Counted from the first letter of the stretch, positions 1-7,813 are shown. The stretch is 64,000 bases of DNA from Ignavibacteriae bacterium HGW-Ignavibacteriae-1 (GCA_002839825.1 PGYU01000003.1:112947-176946), one strand, 5' to 3'. A program made the numbers and translations. The notes: generated by a model not told the origin, from the sequence alone.

Positions 1-189
1 TGATAATATGCTGATTTGTTCAGTTGTACCTTCAATCACGAGTGACATGACACTTTGCTTTCTATCTTGGAGAGTAATACCGTGGCGGCTGAGTATAATA
101 GAGGAATTCTGAGATATTGTATTGTTTAATATCTCTACACAAGATTTATCTTCGATGAGAATAATCATAGTTCCTAATCTCTTTTCCAT
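1..189 (-). CDS. TM1266-like iron-only hydrogenase system regulator (3' part outside window)
   Basis: The first 63 codons of a minus-strand gene that runs off the left edge; absent from the ORF track. The reading begins MEKRLGTMIILIEDKS and continues with a segment containing LSRHGITLQDR and SLVIEGTTEQIS. This matches my memory of the small TM1266 family (putative iron-only hydrogenase system regulator, about 80 residues, ACT-like ferredoxin fold), which begins MEKR and carries a G-I-T/P segment and an (I/V)xGTT(D/E)xIS segment. A GAGGA sequence sits 7 nt before the ATG. It lies just downstream of hydA on the same strand, where this family is usually found with hydE and hydG. The role is poorly known; the regulator label comes from gene context. 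HydE and HydG may lie beyond the left edge. Confidence 0.72.
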   Translation of the reverse strand, partial: MEKRLGTMIILIEDKSCVEILNNTISQNSSIILSRHGITLQDRKQSVMSLVIEGTTEQISILS

Positions 190-275
190 CGGTAATTCCT
201 CAAGATAAGAATCATTGAGCATGACACATTGAGCTTAATTCAAATCAAGCTCGCCGTATTTTTATCTATAAATTA

Positions 276-307
276 TGATATGCTCCGCTCGAAAACGGAG
301 CATATCA
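276..307 (-). terminator. Intercistronic hairpin between hydA and the TM1266-like gene
   Basis: A perfect 12-bp inverted repeat (TGATATGCTCCG / CGGAGCATATCA) with an 8-nt loop lies directly after the hydA stop. On the minus strand it is followed by an AT-rich stretch but no clean T-run, so it is as likely an attenuator or mRNA-stabilising stem as a full terminator. It would lower expression of the small regulator gene relative to hydCBA. Confidence 0.5.
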
Positions 308-315
308 ATTATTAA

Positions 316-2130
316 CTAATATCTGTTTCGCTTAGTGTAGTGTGTGTGCAATAACTTGTGTGACTTATGACCCAATGGTCCGTCTTTCAAGAATTCATCA
401 TAAATTTGCTTGATTTCGGGATTTTCGTGCGATTTGCGTAATTTACAGTCTGCATCATCTTCGTAAATAGCTTTGATGCGTTCCATTCTTACTTTGTCGT
501 TAGTTGGGATAGGTTGACCACCACCACCAATACATCCGCCGGGACAAGCCATGATTTCAATAAAGTGATAAGGTGATGTGCCGTCTTTAATTTGGTCCAT
601 AATGACGCGAGCATTCTTCAAACCATGTGCAACTGCGACTCTAAGTTCGACACCTTCGAGGAAACTGTAAGCTTCGAGACAGTTTTCGAGTTTCACTGCG
701 GCATGTTTGATACCTTCCAAACCGCGAACGGGTTCGATATTTAATCTATCAAATGGTACATCTCTGCCTGTTATAAGTTCGTAAGCTGTTCTGAGAGCGG
801 CTTCCATAACACCACCTGTCGCACCGAAAATAATCGCTGCACCTGTAGAATCGCCCATAATGCTATCAAAATCCGAATCTGAGATTTCCGAGAAATCAAT
901 ACCTGCTTGTTTAATCATATGTCCAATTTCTCTGGTTGTAAGCCCGGCATCAATATCTTGATAACCGCTTGATTTCATTTCCGGACGATTTGCTTCGAAT
1001 TTCTTGGCAGCACATGGCATAGCAGCTACGCTGACGATATTTTCGGGTTTTACACCGATTTTTTCAGCATAATAAGTCTTTGCTAATGCACCAAACATTT
1101 GTTGCGGAGATTTGCAGGTTGACAAGTGTGCAAGATGTTCTGGATACATGTGTTCGATAAATTTAACCCATCCCGGAGAGCAAGAAGTTATCATTGGTAA
1201 TGCAACTGAATCGTCTTCATCTTTGATTTTGCTCTTGAGTCTGCCCAAAAGTTCTGTACCTTCTTCGACAATTGTTAAATCGGCAGTATAGTTGGTATCA
1301 AGCACGGAATCAAATCCGATTTTTTTCAACGCAGCAACCATTTTTCCGGTTACATGAGCGCCGGGAGCATATCCTAACATTTCACCAATTGCCACTCTGA
1401 CTGATGGTGCAGTGTTTATGACGACGTGCTTTTTCTCATCGCCAATTGCTTCCCATATGTCATCGAAATATCTTCTTTCGGTAAGTGCACCTGTTGGGCA
1501 ATGAATGATACATTGCCCGCAATTAACGCAAACAACTTCATTCATCGGCAAATCCATGAAAGTAGAAATCTTCATGTCTTTACCTTTGTGAGCAACTGTA
1601 ATGGCGTTAACATGTTGCAATTCTGCACAAGTTCGGACGCAACGTTGGCATCTGACGCATTTGCTGTCGTCTTTCTCTATACTCCAAGATGAGCGGTCAA
1701 CTTGAATCCCGGGTTTTAAAACGCTCAGATAAGTGTTGTTGTCCACATTATATTCCGAAGCAAGAGCTTGAAGCTCGCAATTAGTCGAGCGATAGCAAGT
1801 TGTGCATTGGGTATTGTGTTCGGAAACGAGCAAAGCAATCAAGTCCTTTCGGGCACTTCTGACTTTTGGAGTATTTGTTTTGATGACCATGTTTTGTTCA
1901 CATGGAGCAGCACAAGAAGCAGTCAAGTTTTTTGCACCTTCGACTTCAACAACACAAACTCTACAATTACCGGCAACGCACAAGTCTTCATGATGGCACA
2001 AAGTTGGGATACGAACATTAATTTTCCGTGCAGCTTCCAAAATTGTAGTGCCTTTCTCGATACTGACATCAATACCGTTAATTTTCACGCTGATGATATT
2101 TTTTATACTTTCCATTTTTTTCTTCTTCAT
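316..2130 (-). CDS. hydA: [FeFe]-hydrogenase catalytic subunit HydA (NADH-linked, HydABC type)
   Basis: Reversibly reduces protons to H2 in the cytoplasm. Domain order in 604 residues: a [2Fe-2S] plant-type ferredoxin domain (about 10-85, with CVAGNCRVC), a His/Cys [4Fe-4S] site HNTQCTTCYRSTNC (about 105-118), two bacterial [4Fe-4S] sites (CVRCQRC and CVNCGQC), then the H-cluster domain. H-cluster motifs are TSCSPGW (L1), MPCAAKKFE (L2) and EIMACPGGCIGGGGQP (L3). L2 and L3 are canonical; in L1 the usual second Cys (TSCCPxW) is Ser. By the conserved spacing to L2 that Ser falls on the residue that ligates the cubane in the clostridial enzyme. The gene follows hydB by 17 nt. Translation could also start at the second Met, five codons in. 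Membership of the family is certain; the electron donor (NADH alone, or NADH plus ferredoxin) is not. Confidence 0.96.
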   Translation of the reverse strand: MKKKKMESIKNIISVKINGIDVSIEKGTTILEAARKINVRIPTLCHHEDLCVAGNCRVCVVEVEGAKNLTASCAAPCEQNMVIKTNTPKVRSARKDLIALLVSEHNTQCTTCYRSTNCELQALASEYNVDNNTYLSVLKPGIQVDRSSWSIEKDDSKCVRCQRCVRTCAELQHVNAITVAHKGKDMKISTFMDLPMNEVVCVNCGQCIIHCPTGALTERRYFDDIWEAIGDEKKHVVINTAPSVRVAIGEMLGYAPGAHVTGKMVAALKKIGFDSVLDTNYTADLTIVEEGTELLGRLKSKIKDEDDSVALPMITSCSPGWVKFIEHMYPEHLAHLSTCKSPQQMFGALAKTYYAEKIGVKPENIVSVAAMPCAAKKFEANRPEMKSSGYQDIDAGLTTREIGHMIKQAGIDFSEISDSDFDSIMGDSTGAAIIFGATGGVMEAALRTAYELITGRDVPFDRLNIEPVRGLEGIKHAAVKLENCLEAYSFLEGVELRVAVAHGLKNARVIMDQIKDGTSPYHFIEIMACPGGCIGGGGQPIPTNDKVRMERIKAIYEDDADCKLRKSHENPEIKQIYDEFLKDGPLGHKSHKLLHTHYTKRNRY

Positions 2131-2147
2131 TTTTTTTCGATAAATTA

Positions 2148-3329
2148 TTAATAAATCATTTCTTCACGGAAATTGTCAACTATTGACGAAAAGGAATTAG
2201 CCACAGACTGTCCTAACCCGCATTTAGCAGTAATTTTCATTGTATCGGTAAGTTTGAGCAATTGTTGGAGGTATTCCGGGTCTTTATCACCACGTTTGAC
2301 AGCTTCAATACCGACTTTGAGTTGTTGGCAACCTATTCTGCAAGGAGTGCATTGACCGCATGATTCTTCTTCGAAAAAGTCAAGATAATTTCTCAATACA
2401 TTATACATCGAGCGTGAACTATTGAAAATCATCATCGAGCCGCCTGTAGGCAAGGAATCGCCTGTCAAACCGCCGGGGAAGCCAATAGTTGTAGATTGGA
2501 ATTTCTTGCGTGGGACGCAAAAACCAGACGCACCACCGACTTGAACAGCTTTAGTATCACCGTCGCCAAATTCGCGGACGAATTCATCCAATGATAGTCC
2601 GAATTCCAAGTCATAAATGCCAGGTCTTGGAGTATCGCCTGAAACTGAGAATAATTTTGAACCATGTGAATCTTGGATACCGAGTTTTTTGAATTCTTCG
2701 ACACCAATTCTGCTGACAACTTGAGCTGAAACTAATGTTTCTACATTGTTGACGACTGTTGGTTTGCCCAAGTAACCATCATTAGTTGGGAATGGCGGTT
2801 TGTTTCTCGGTTCGCCTCTGAAACCTTCCATCGAATTAAGCAGAGCAGTTTCTTCTCCACAAACATAAGCGCCGCTACCCAAAAATATTTCAATATTGAA
2901 ATCAAGTTCCAATTTGAAGCAATTCTTGTGGAATTCGGCAATTTCTCTTTCGAGATGAGGTACTAAATATTTATATTCGCCACGCAGATAAATATAACCC
3001 TTTCTGGCACCGATAACATAAGCACAAATGCCCATACCGGCTAATACTTTTTTTGGAACGAGAGTGAGAATTTCTCTATCTTTGAAAGTGCCCGGTTCGC
3101 CTTCGTCAGCATTACAAACCACGAATTTTTCATCGCCATCGGCAGCAGCAGCAAATTTCCATTTCAAACCGGTCAAAAATCCTGCACCGCCTCTGCCTTT
3201 CAATCCTGAATCTATCAAATCTGAGATAATATCTTTGGGGGCGCGTTTCAAAGCTTTTTCCATTACTTGGTATGGACTTTCCGGATGGATTCCAAGTATT
3301 ACATCTAATCTTTTTAATCTTTCTTGCAT
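2148..3329 (-). CDS. hydB: NuoF-like NADH-binding flavoprotein subunit HydB
   Basis: Takes electrons from NADH through FMN and a [4Fe-4S] cluster and passes them towards HydA. Visible: the FMN/NAD-binding GRGGAGF segment near residue 45, GAYVCGEETALLNS near 155, and the [4Fe-4S] ligands ESCGQCTPCRIGC near 325. At 393 residues it has only the NuoF core. The HydB of known electron-bifurcating trimeric hydrogenases is about 600 residues, with an N-terminal thioredoxin-like [2Fe-2S] domain and a C-terminal pair of [4Fe-4S] clusters, both absent here. It lies between hydC (9 nt upstream) and hydA (17 nt downstream), clearly one operon. A Complex I subunit is unlikely because no other nuo gene is nearby and hydA follows. 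Confidence 0.93.
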   Translation of the reverse strand: MQERLKRLDVILGIHPESPYQVMEKALKRAPKDIISDLIDSGLKGRGGAGFLTGLKWKFAAAADGDEKFVVCNADEGEPGTFKDREILTLVPKKVLAGMGICAYVIGARKGYIYLRGEYKYLVPHLEREIAEFHKNCFKLELDFNIEIFLGSGAYVCGEETALLNSMEGFRGEPRNKPPFPTNDGYLGKPTVVNNVETLVSAQVVSRIGVEEFKKLGIQDSHGSKLFSVSGDTPRPGIYDLEFGLSLDEFVREFGDGDTKAVQVGGASGFCVPRKKFQSTTIGFPGGLTGDSLPTGGSMMIFNSSRSMYNVLRNYLDFFEEESCGQCTPCRIGCQQLKVGIEAVKRGDKDPEYLQQLLKLTDTMKITAKCGLGQSVANSFSSIVDNFREEMIY

Positions 3330-3338
3330 TTTATGTTC

Positions 3339-3806
3339 CTATTCTCTGTTTTTGTAATCGGTGATAATTTCCCGAATTGTTTCGGGCGTCAAATCAGTGT
3401 AAACGTCATCGTTGATAAGCATTGCGGGTCCCTTATGGCACCAACCTAAGCAGTTTGTATATAAAAGCGAGAACTTCCTATTCAGCGTAGTTTCGCCCAC
3501 TTTTATTTTCAGTATGTTTTCTAAAGTATCCACAATTTGGTTTTTGTCGTGCATATCGCAAACGATAGTTTTGCAAACGCGAATCACAAATTTTCCTCGT
3601 GGAATTGTATCAAGAAAACTGTAGAAGGTAGATTTACCATATACGTCAGCAGACGACAAGTCAAGATTGCGAGCGATGGAAACCATAGCTTCATCTGACA
3701 CGAAGTGCTCTAAATCGTAAACTCCTTGTAAAATCGGCAAAAGGCTCTCTCGTTTGCTTCCGTATTTGTCAACGAGTTCTTTTACCATCATATCGGTTTT
3801 GGTCAT
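3339..3806 (-). CDS. hydC: NuoE-like [2Fe-2S] thioredoxin-fold subunit HydC
   Basis: Small electron-transfer subunit of the NADH-dependent hydrogenase complex. The 155 residues match the 24-kDa NuoE family: helical N-terminus, then a thioredoxin-like domain with the four [2Fe-2S] ligands in two pairs, CKTIVC (about residue 84) and CLGWC (about residue 123), followed by the usual GPAM. It is the first gene of the hydC-hydB-hydA operon, transcribed from the divergent intergenic region with aspA. With hydB and hydA it gives the HydABC composition known from fermenters and syntrophs. Confidence 0.93.
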   Translation of the reverse strand: MTKTDMMVKELVDKYGSKRESLLPILQGVYDLEHFVSDEAMVSIARNLDLSSADVYGKSTFYSFLDTIPRGKFVIRVCKTIVCDMHDKNQIVDTLENILKIKVGETTLNRKFSLLYTNCLGWCHKGPAMLINDDVYTDLTPETIREIITDYKNRE

Positions 3807-3838
3807 TGCAACACCTTTTAAATGTTATTTTAAATTAA

Positions 3839-3856
3839 TTGTTAATAAAATCACTT
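3839..3856. promoter_or_regulatory. Possible Rex-like operator, weaker copy
   Basis: TTGTTAATAAAATCACTT resembles the Rex consensus TTGTGAAnnnnTTCACAA in its left half (6 of 7) but has three mismatches in its right half. It would lie in the 5' leader of the hydC transcript, where a bound repressor could block elongation. Weak on its own; listed because a better copy lies 90 bp away. Confidence 0.3.
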
Positions 3857-3885
3857 ATTATTGATATTTTCTTCAACTTTATTTA

Positions 3886-3893
3886 TACATTTG
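3886..3893 (+). promoter_or_regulatory. Candidate -7 element for aspA-hydF
   Basis: TACATTTG fits the Bacteroidetes sigma-ABfr -7 consensus TAnnTTTG. A TTG lies 22 nt upstream, slightly long for the usual 18-20. It would give a leader of about 215 nt containing the better Rex-like palindrome. Confidence 0.3.
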
Positions 3894-3908
3894 TATCAAT
3901 ATACTATA

Positions 3909-3940
3909 CAAAACTACGGATATTACTCATAATATGCAAG
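3909..3940 (-). promoter_or_regulatory. Candidate Bacteroidetes-type promoter of hydCBA
   Basis: Read on the minus strand, a CTTG (-33 region, consensus TTTG) is followed after 20 nt by TAGTTTTG (-7, consensus TAnnTTTG). Spacing fits the class. Transcription would start near 3902, giving a leader of about 95 nt before hydC. The Rex-like palindrome at 3946-3963 abuts the -33 element. Confidence 0.45.
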
Positions 3941-3945
3941 AAAAA

Positions 3946-3963
3946 TTGTTAAATAATTCACTA
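3946..3963. promoter_or_regulatory. Rex-like redox operator
   Basis: TTGTTAAATAATTCACTA matches the 18-bp Rex operator TTGTGAA-N4-TTCACAA at 12 of 14 defined positions with the exact 4-nt spacer. Rex is the NADH/NAD+-sensing repressor that in Thermotoga and clostridia controls hydrogenase and fermentation genes, so this is where a site would be expected. No rex gene is in the window, so this stays a prediction. Confidence 0.5.
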
Positions 3964-4119
3964 TTTATCAATTACTTAGCTAAGTGCAAACTTAGATATG
4001 ATGAATTGTTTGTCGCATGTATTTCTAAAATGATTTTTAGCTATGACTTAGTTTTTTTAAATTGATTTATTACAAAATTTTCACTACTTTTATGAAACAA
4101 AAAAAATGATTGATTGAAT

Positions 4120-5580
4120 ATGCGAACAGAAAAAGACCAACTCGGAACTTGTGATATACCCAAGGATGCCTTATACGGTATCCATTCAATCAGAGCAAAG
4201 CACAATTTCCCCGACAACACGAGATTCAGTATTGAATGGTACAAAGCAGTCAGCACAGTAAAGCTAGCTTACTATTTGAATTATGAAAAATTTGCTCAAG
4301 CAGTTCAAAGCAAATTCAAAGTAGAAGATTTGCCGATGAAGTTAATCGAACCGGAAATAGTATCGGCTATGATTCGGTCGGCAGATGAGATGTCGCAAGG
4401 TAAATATTTCGAGCACTTCATTGTTCCGGCGATTCAAGGCGGAGCCGGTACAAGTGTTAATATGAATATCAATGAAATTATCGCCAATTCTGCACTTTTG
4501 TCATTGGGACATAGTTGCGGCGATTATCACATAATTGACCCGATTGAACATGCCAATATATATCAGTCAACAAACGATGTCATCCCGTCGGCGCTAAGAA
4601 TAGCAGTCATGGCTTTGCTCGAGCAATTGGAAAAATCTATCAATGAAACCCGTTCAATTTTTGAGAAACTAGAGAAAGAGCATAATTTCACCTTGAGATT
4701 GGCTTATACGCAGATGCAAGCCGCAGTACCAACCACATTTGGCAAACTTTTTTCAGCTTATACAGAAGCTTTATGGCGAGATTGGTGGCGCGTCTCGAAA
4801 TGCTTCGAGAGAATAAAAGTAGTAAATATCGGCGGAAGTGCCGCAGGAACAGGGCTCACTGTGCCACGATATTTTATCATGGAAGTGCCGAATATTTTGA
4901 AAAATATAACAAATTTGCCTGTTACGAGAAGCGAAAATTTGACCGATGCAACCTCCAATCAAGATACACTCGTGGAAGTTCACGCTATTTTGAAATCTCA
5001 TGCCGTAAATTTGGAAAAAATTGTCTCCGATTTGCGACTTCTTTCATCCGATATTGGCGAAAAATCTATCAACTTGCCGGCATTGCAAGCAGGTTCATCA
5101 ATCATGCCCGGAAAAGTTAACCCTGTGGTGAACGAATTCGTCATCGAAGTCTCGCATATTATCTATGCTCATGACCAGCTTATAACGGGATTGACAGCTA
5201 TGGGCTGCTTAGATTTGAATGCATATTTGCCAACAATCGGACATTATTTATTAAGTAGTTTGAAACTTCTCATAGCGGCTAACGAGACTATGAGCAAAAA
5301 TTTAATCTCCAAACTGACTATAAACGAAGATGAATCAATCGAAAAAGTTATGATGAGCCCTACAATTAGTACAGCGCTATTACCTCATATAGGGTATCAT
5401 AAGGCTGCACAATTGGCGAATTTTATGGTAACAAATTCAGTTGACATAATTGATGCTAATCGTCAGTTAAAAATTATTGAAGAGCATATTTTGGTAGATT
5501 TGATAAAAGCAGAGAATTTGAATAAATTAGGATTTTCAGTCAGCGAATTAATATCGAATAAGACAAATGGCAAAAGGTAA
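4120..5580 (+). CDS. aspA: Aspartate ammonia-lyase (fumarase/aspartase superfamily)
   Basis: Converts L-aspartate to fumarate and ammonia. The 486 residues show the superfamily layout: N-terminal MRTEKDQLG and YGIHSIRA as in aspartases, an STND motif (about residue 148), and the signature loop GSSIMPGKVNPV (about residue 327) with the preceding QA typical of aspartases rather than FumC. The ORF track starts at a TTG two codons earlier; the ATG at 4120 gives the usual N-terminus. The stop overlaps hydF by 14 nt, so the two are translationally coupled. From memory, aspartase genes recur beside hydE/hydF/hydG in Bacteroidetes, presumably supplying ammonia or balancing nitrogen for the bridging amine ligand of the H-cluster; that role is inference. 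Confidence 0.87.
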   Translation: MRTEKDQLGTCDIPKDALYGIHSIRAKHNFPDNTRFSIEWYKAVSTVKLAYYLNYEKFAQAVQSKFKVEDLPMKLIEPEIVSAMIRSADEMSQGKYFEHFIVPAIQGGAGTSVNMNINEIIANSALLSLGHSCGDYHIIDPIEHANIYQSTNDVIPSALRIAVMALLEQLEKSINETRSIFEKLEKEHNFTLRLAYTQMQAAVPTTFGKLFSAYTEALWRDWWRVSKCFERIKVVNIGGSAAGTGLTVPRYFIMEVPNILKNITNLPVTRSENLTDATSNQDTLVEVHAILKSHAVNLEKIVSDLRLLSSDIGEKSINLPALQAGSSIMPGKVNPVVNEFVIEVSHIIYAHDQLITGLTAMGCLDLNAYLPTIGHYLLSSLKLLIAANETMSKNLISKLTINEDESIEKVMMSPTISTALLPHIGYHKAAQLANFMVTNSVDIIDANRQLKIIEEHILVDLIKAENLNKLGFSVSELISNKTNGKR

Positions 5581-6796
5581 AGAATCTACTCTACATATAG
5601 GCATCTTTGGAATCCGTAACCAAGGAAAAAGTTCGCTGATAAACAAAATCGCCGGGCAGGAAATTGCTATCGTCTCGGAGCATCCCGGCACGACTACTGA
5701 CCCTGTCAAAAAGAGCATTGAAATCCCGGGCTTAGGTCCTGTCGTTTTGATAGATACCGCCGGAGCCGATGATACGGGCGATGTGGGGCTTAAGAGAATT
5801 GACAAAAGTATAGAAGCAATCAAACACGTTGACCTCGCAATATTAGTCATATCGGGCAATCAAATAAGCCAAACGGATATTTTCCTGATTGATTTATTCA
5901 GACAAAATGATTTGAATTTTCTTATCGCACACAACAAATCAGACTTAATCCCGATTGATAAAGATTTTGCTCTGAAAATCGAGAAGGAATATGGTGTAGA
6001 TGTTGTGTCAGTCACTTGCACAACCGAAAGCGACATTTCAAATTTGATAGCAAAAATAAGATTGAATATACCCGAATCTGCTTGGAAGAAAAATTCTATG
6101 ATTGGCGACTTGGTATCTTATGGTGATATTGTGTTGCTAATCACTCCAATTGACATCGAAGCACCCGAAGGACGTTTGATACTGCCCCAAGTGCAATCTA
6201 TCAGAGATATTTTGGACAATGACGCAGTTGCGATTGTTTTAAAAGAGCGCGAACTCGATACTTTTTTGAAAAATACCGGAATCAAACCCAAACTTGTAAT
6301 TACCGATAGTCAGATTTTGCTCAAGGCTGCGGCTTCCGTACCCGATGATATTCCACTGACAGGATTCAGCATTTTGTTAGCGCGATATAAGGGCGATTTT
6401 GAGGCATATTTGCACGGAACACCCAAAATTTCCGAACTCCAAAGCGGCGACAAAATTTTGATGTTAGAATCATGCACTCACTTGGTTTCCTGCGATGATA
6501 TTGGCAGAGTGAAATTACCACGCTGGATAAGCAATTTCACCGGAAAGGACTTACATTTTGATTTCGTAGCCGGACTCGATAAATTGCAAACCCCAATTGA
6601 TGAATACGCTCTGGTGATTCAGTGTGGTGGTTGCGTCGTCACGAAAAAGCAAATCATGAACAGATTATCACCTGCAAAAAAAGCGGATATTGCTATCACA
6701 AATTATGGAATGGCAATCGCATACGTGCAAGGAGTTTACAAGCGAGCTATCGCTCCATTTACCGGAGCAAAGATTGATTCTTTGGATTATCTTTAG
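5567..6796 (+). CDS. hydF: [FeFe]-hydrogenase H-cluster maturation GTPase HydF
   Basis: Scaffold on which the diiron subcluster is completed before transfer to HydA. Residues 1-170 are a TrmE-like GTPase: P-loop GIRNQGKSS (about 14-22), DTAGADD (G3), NKSD (G4). The C-terminal half carries the FeS ligand set as CTH near residue 304 and CGGC near 350, matching CxH...CxxC of HydF; the His that often precedes the last CxxC is Gln here, a position known to vary. Length (409) is normal. It overlaps aspA at the 5' end and, convergently, the DUF5522 gene by 38 nt at the 3' end. HydE and HydG are not in the window. Confidence 0.95.
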   Translation: MAKGKESTLHIGIFGIRNQGKSSLINKIAGQEIAIVSEHPGTTTDPVKKSIEIPGLGPVVLIDTAGADDTGDVGLKRIDKSIEAIKHVDLAILVISGNQISQTDIFLIDLFRQNDLNFLIAHNKSDLIPIDKDFALKIEKEYGVDVVSVTCTTESDISNLIAKIRLNIPESAWKKNSMIGDLVSYGDIVLLITPIDIEAPEGRLILPQVQSIRDILDNDAVAIVLKERELDTFLKNTGIKPKLVITDSQILLKAAASVPDDIPLTGFSILLARYKGDFEAYLHGTPKISELQSGDKILMLESCTHLVSCDDIGRVKLPRWISNFTGKDLHFDFVAGLDKLQTPIDEYALVIQCGGCVVTKKQIMNRLSPAKKADIAITNYGMAIAYVQGVYKRAIAPFTGAKIDSLDYL

Positions 6797-6950
6797 AATT
6801 TTTCGCGGTACCTTTGGGATTATATGGACAATGTCGGCAGCCGCATTTGCAGCAAGAGCCACGTTCCAAGAGATACTTTTCGATAAAAACTATTAAACCT
6901 GTAGTGTCAAAATAAAAATCAATGCCTTCGTGAAGCCCACGCTTTGTCAT
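6759..6950 (-). CDS. DUF5522-like Cys-rich mini-protein
   Basis: A 63-residue protein with a compact Cys cluster CCKCGCRHCPYNP near residue 33, preceded by a conserved-looking GLIVFIEKYLLERG segment. This matches what I recall of the DUF5522 family (small proteins ending ...YHLKRGYCCxSGCRHCPYGF). Five cysteines and a His within ten residues suggest a metal or FeS site; function unknown. Its start codon overlaps the stop of the upstream amidinotransferase-family gene in an ATGA, so they are co-translated. Its last dozen codons run antisense to the end of hydF. It is a real gene, not a shadow. Confidence 0.78.
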   Translation of the reverse strand: MTKRGLHEGIDFYFDTTGLIVFIEKYLLERGSCCKCGCRHCPYNPKGTAKNSKDNPKNQSLLR

Positions 6951-7813
6951 TTACGCGATAAAGGCAATGTGGAACAACGGAACAAACCGCCCAATTTTCC
7001 CACTTCGGAATAATTTGTTTCGAGCACTTCGATTGATTTGCCTCTTAAAATATCGTTCAATCTGCCAAATGTTGCATCGGAAACGACTTTATCGGGAGCT
7101 AATGAAAAAATATTCGGATACATGTGATACATCTCGTATTGAGTCACTTTGATTAGATTTCTTTCGCCAAAAATATCATAAATAGCTTCGGGATGATAAA
7201 CAAAGCCACCTTCATAAATTATCGCTGAATCTGTGCCCACAGGCTGAAAGGCACAATCAAGGTGCAGTATATTTGTTGCAGGATTCTCAGTTACACAAAG
7301 CTGAAATGGAATCACTTCCTTTTGCGGAAAAGATTTTTTCAAAAACTCGTAACCACTCCAATTAGTTCGCTCGGAAATCCCGACAAAAACATATTTCCCG
7401 TGCAAAATCACGTCGCCACCCTCAATGAAAGAATCTTCGGGCATTTCGAGAATTTGATTTTGAGGAATTTGATTGTGAATGAAGTCAATTCCCTTAAGTT
7501 CAATCCGTCGGTTCTCCTTTTTCATATTGGATTTGACCATGACATCGTCAATAACGAATGAAATGTCTCGAGCAAAGATTTGGTCTTGATTTTCAATATT
7601 TCGAGGTCTGATGACTTCAATACCTTGAGATTCGACCAACTCGGCAAAAGATTCAACATATTTGATTAATTGTGATTTGGACGGTAAAGTGCCTTGTTTC
7701 AGATGTTTTGCTATTTTCGGGTTGTTCTCATGTACAGTGGTGCCTCTGTTGTGGGCTATTCCAATAATCACAGATTCCAGCCGTGATACTTCGTCTTTGA
7801 TGTTTAGTTGCAT
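6947..7813 (-). CDS. Guanidino-group hydrolase/transferase (amidinotransferase family, DDAH-like)
   Basis: A 288-residue member of the pentein fold family that includes dimethylarginine dimethylaminohydrolase, arginine deiminase and glycine amidinotransferase. Visible: substrate-binding ARDISFVID near residue 92, FIEGGDV near 128, the catalytic His region LHLDCAF near 188, and the catalytic Cys in RCSTLPL at the C-terminus. Length and the late Cys fit the DDAH-like subgroup better than full arginine deiminase (about 410 residues). Substrate cannot be assigned from sequence. It forms a two-gene unit with the DUF5522 mini-protein (ATGA overlap). Confidence 0.82.
   Translation of the reverse strand: MQLNIKDEVSRLESVIIGIAHNRGTTVHENNPKIAKHLKQGTLPSKSQLIKYVESFAELVESQGIEVIRPRNIENQDQIFARDISFVIDDVMVKSNMKKENRRIELKGIDFIHNQIPQNQILEMPEDSFIEGGDVILHGKYVFVGISERTNWSGYEFLKKSFPQKEVIPFQLCVTENPATNILHLDCAFQPVGTDSAIIYEGGFVYHPEAIYDIFGERNLIKVTQYEMYHMYPNIFSLAPDKVVSDATFGRLNDILRGKSIEVLETNYSEVGKLGGLFRCSTLPLSRK

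Larger units (their letters stand above)
3807..4119. promoter_or_regulatory. Divergent hydC / aspA control region
   Basis: The only sizeable non-coding stretch of the hydrogenase island, very AT-rich. It separates hydCBA (minus) from aspA-hydF (plus) and holds all candidate promoters and operators of both operons, listed separately. I see no small ORF or RNA gene in it. Confidence 0.7.

Noticed and set aside
1426-2151. Plus-strand ORFs of 88, 127 and 63 residues over hydA
   Set aside because: Antisense shadows of a strongly conserved gene, with no family resemblance.
4773-5120. 115-residue plus-strand ORF inside aspA
   Set aside because: Arg/Cys-rich shadow in another frame of the well-supported aspartase gene.
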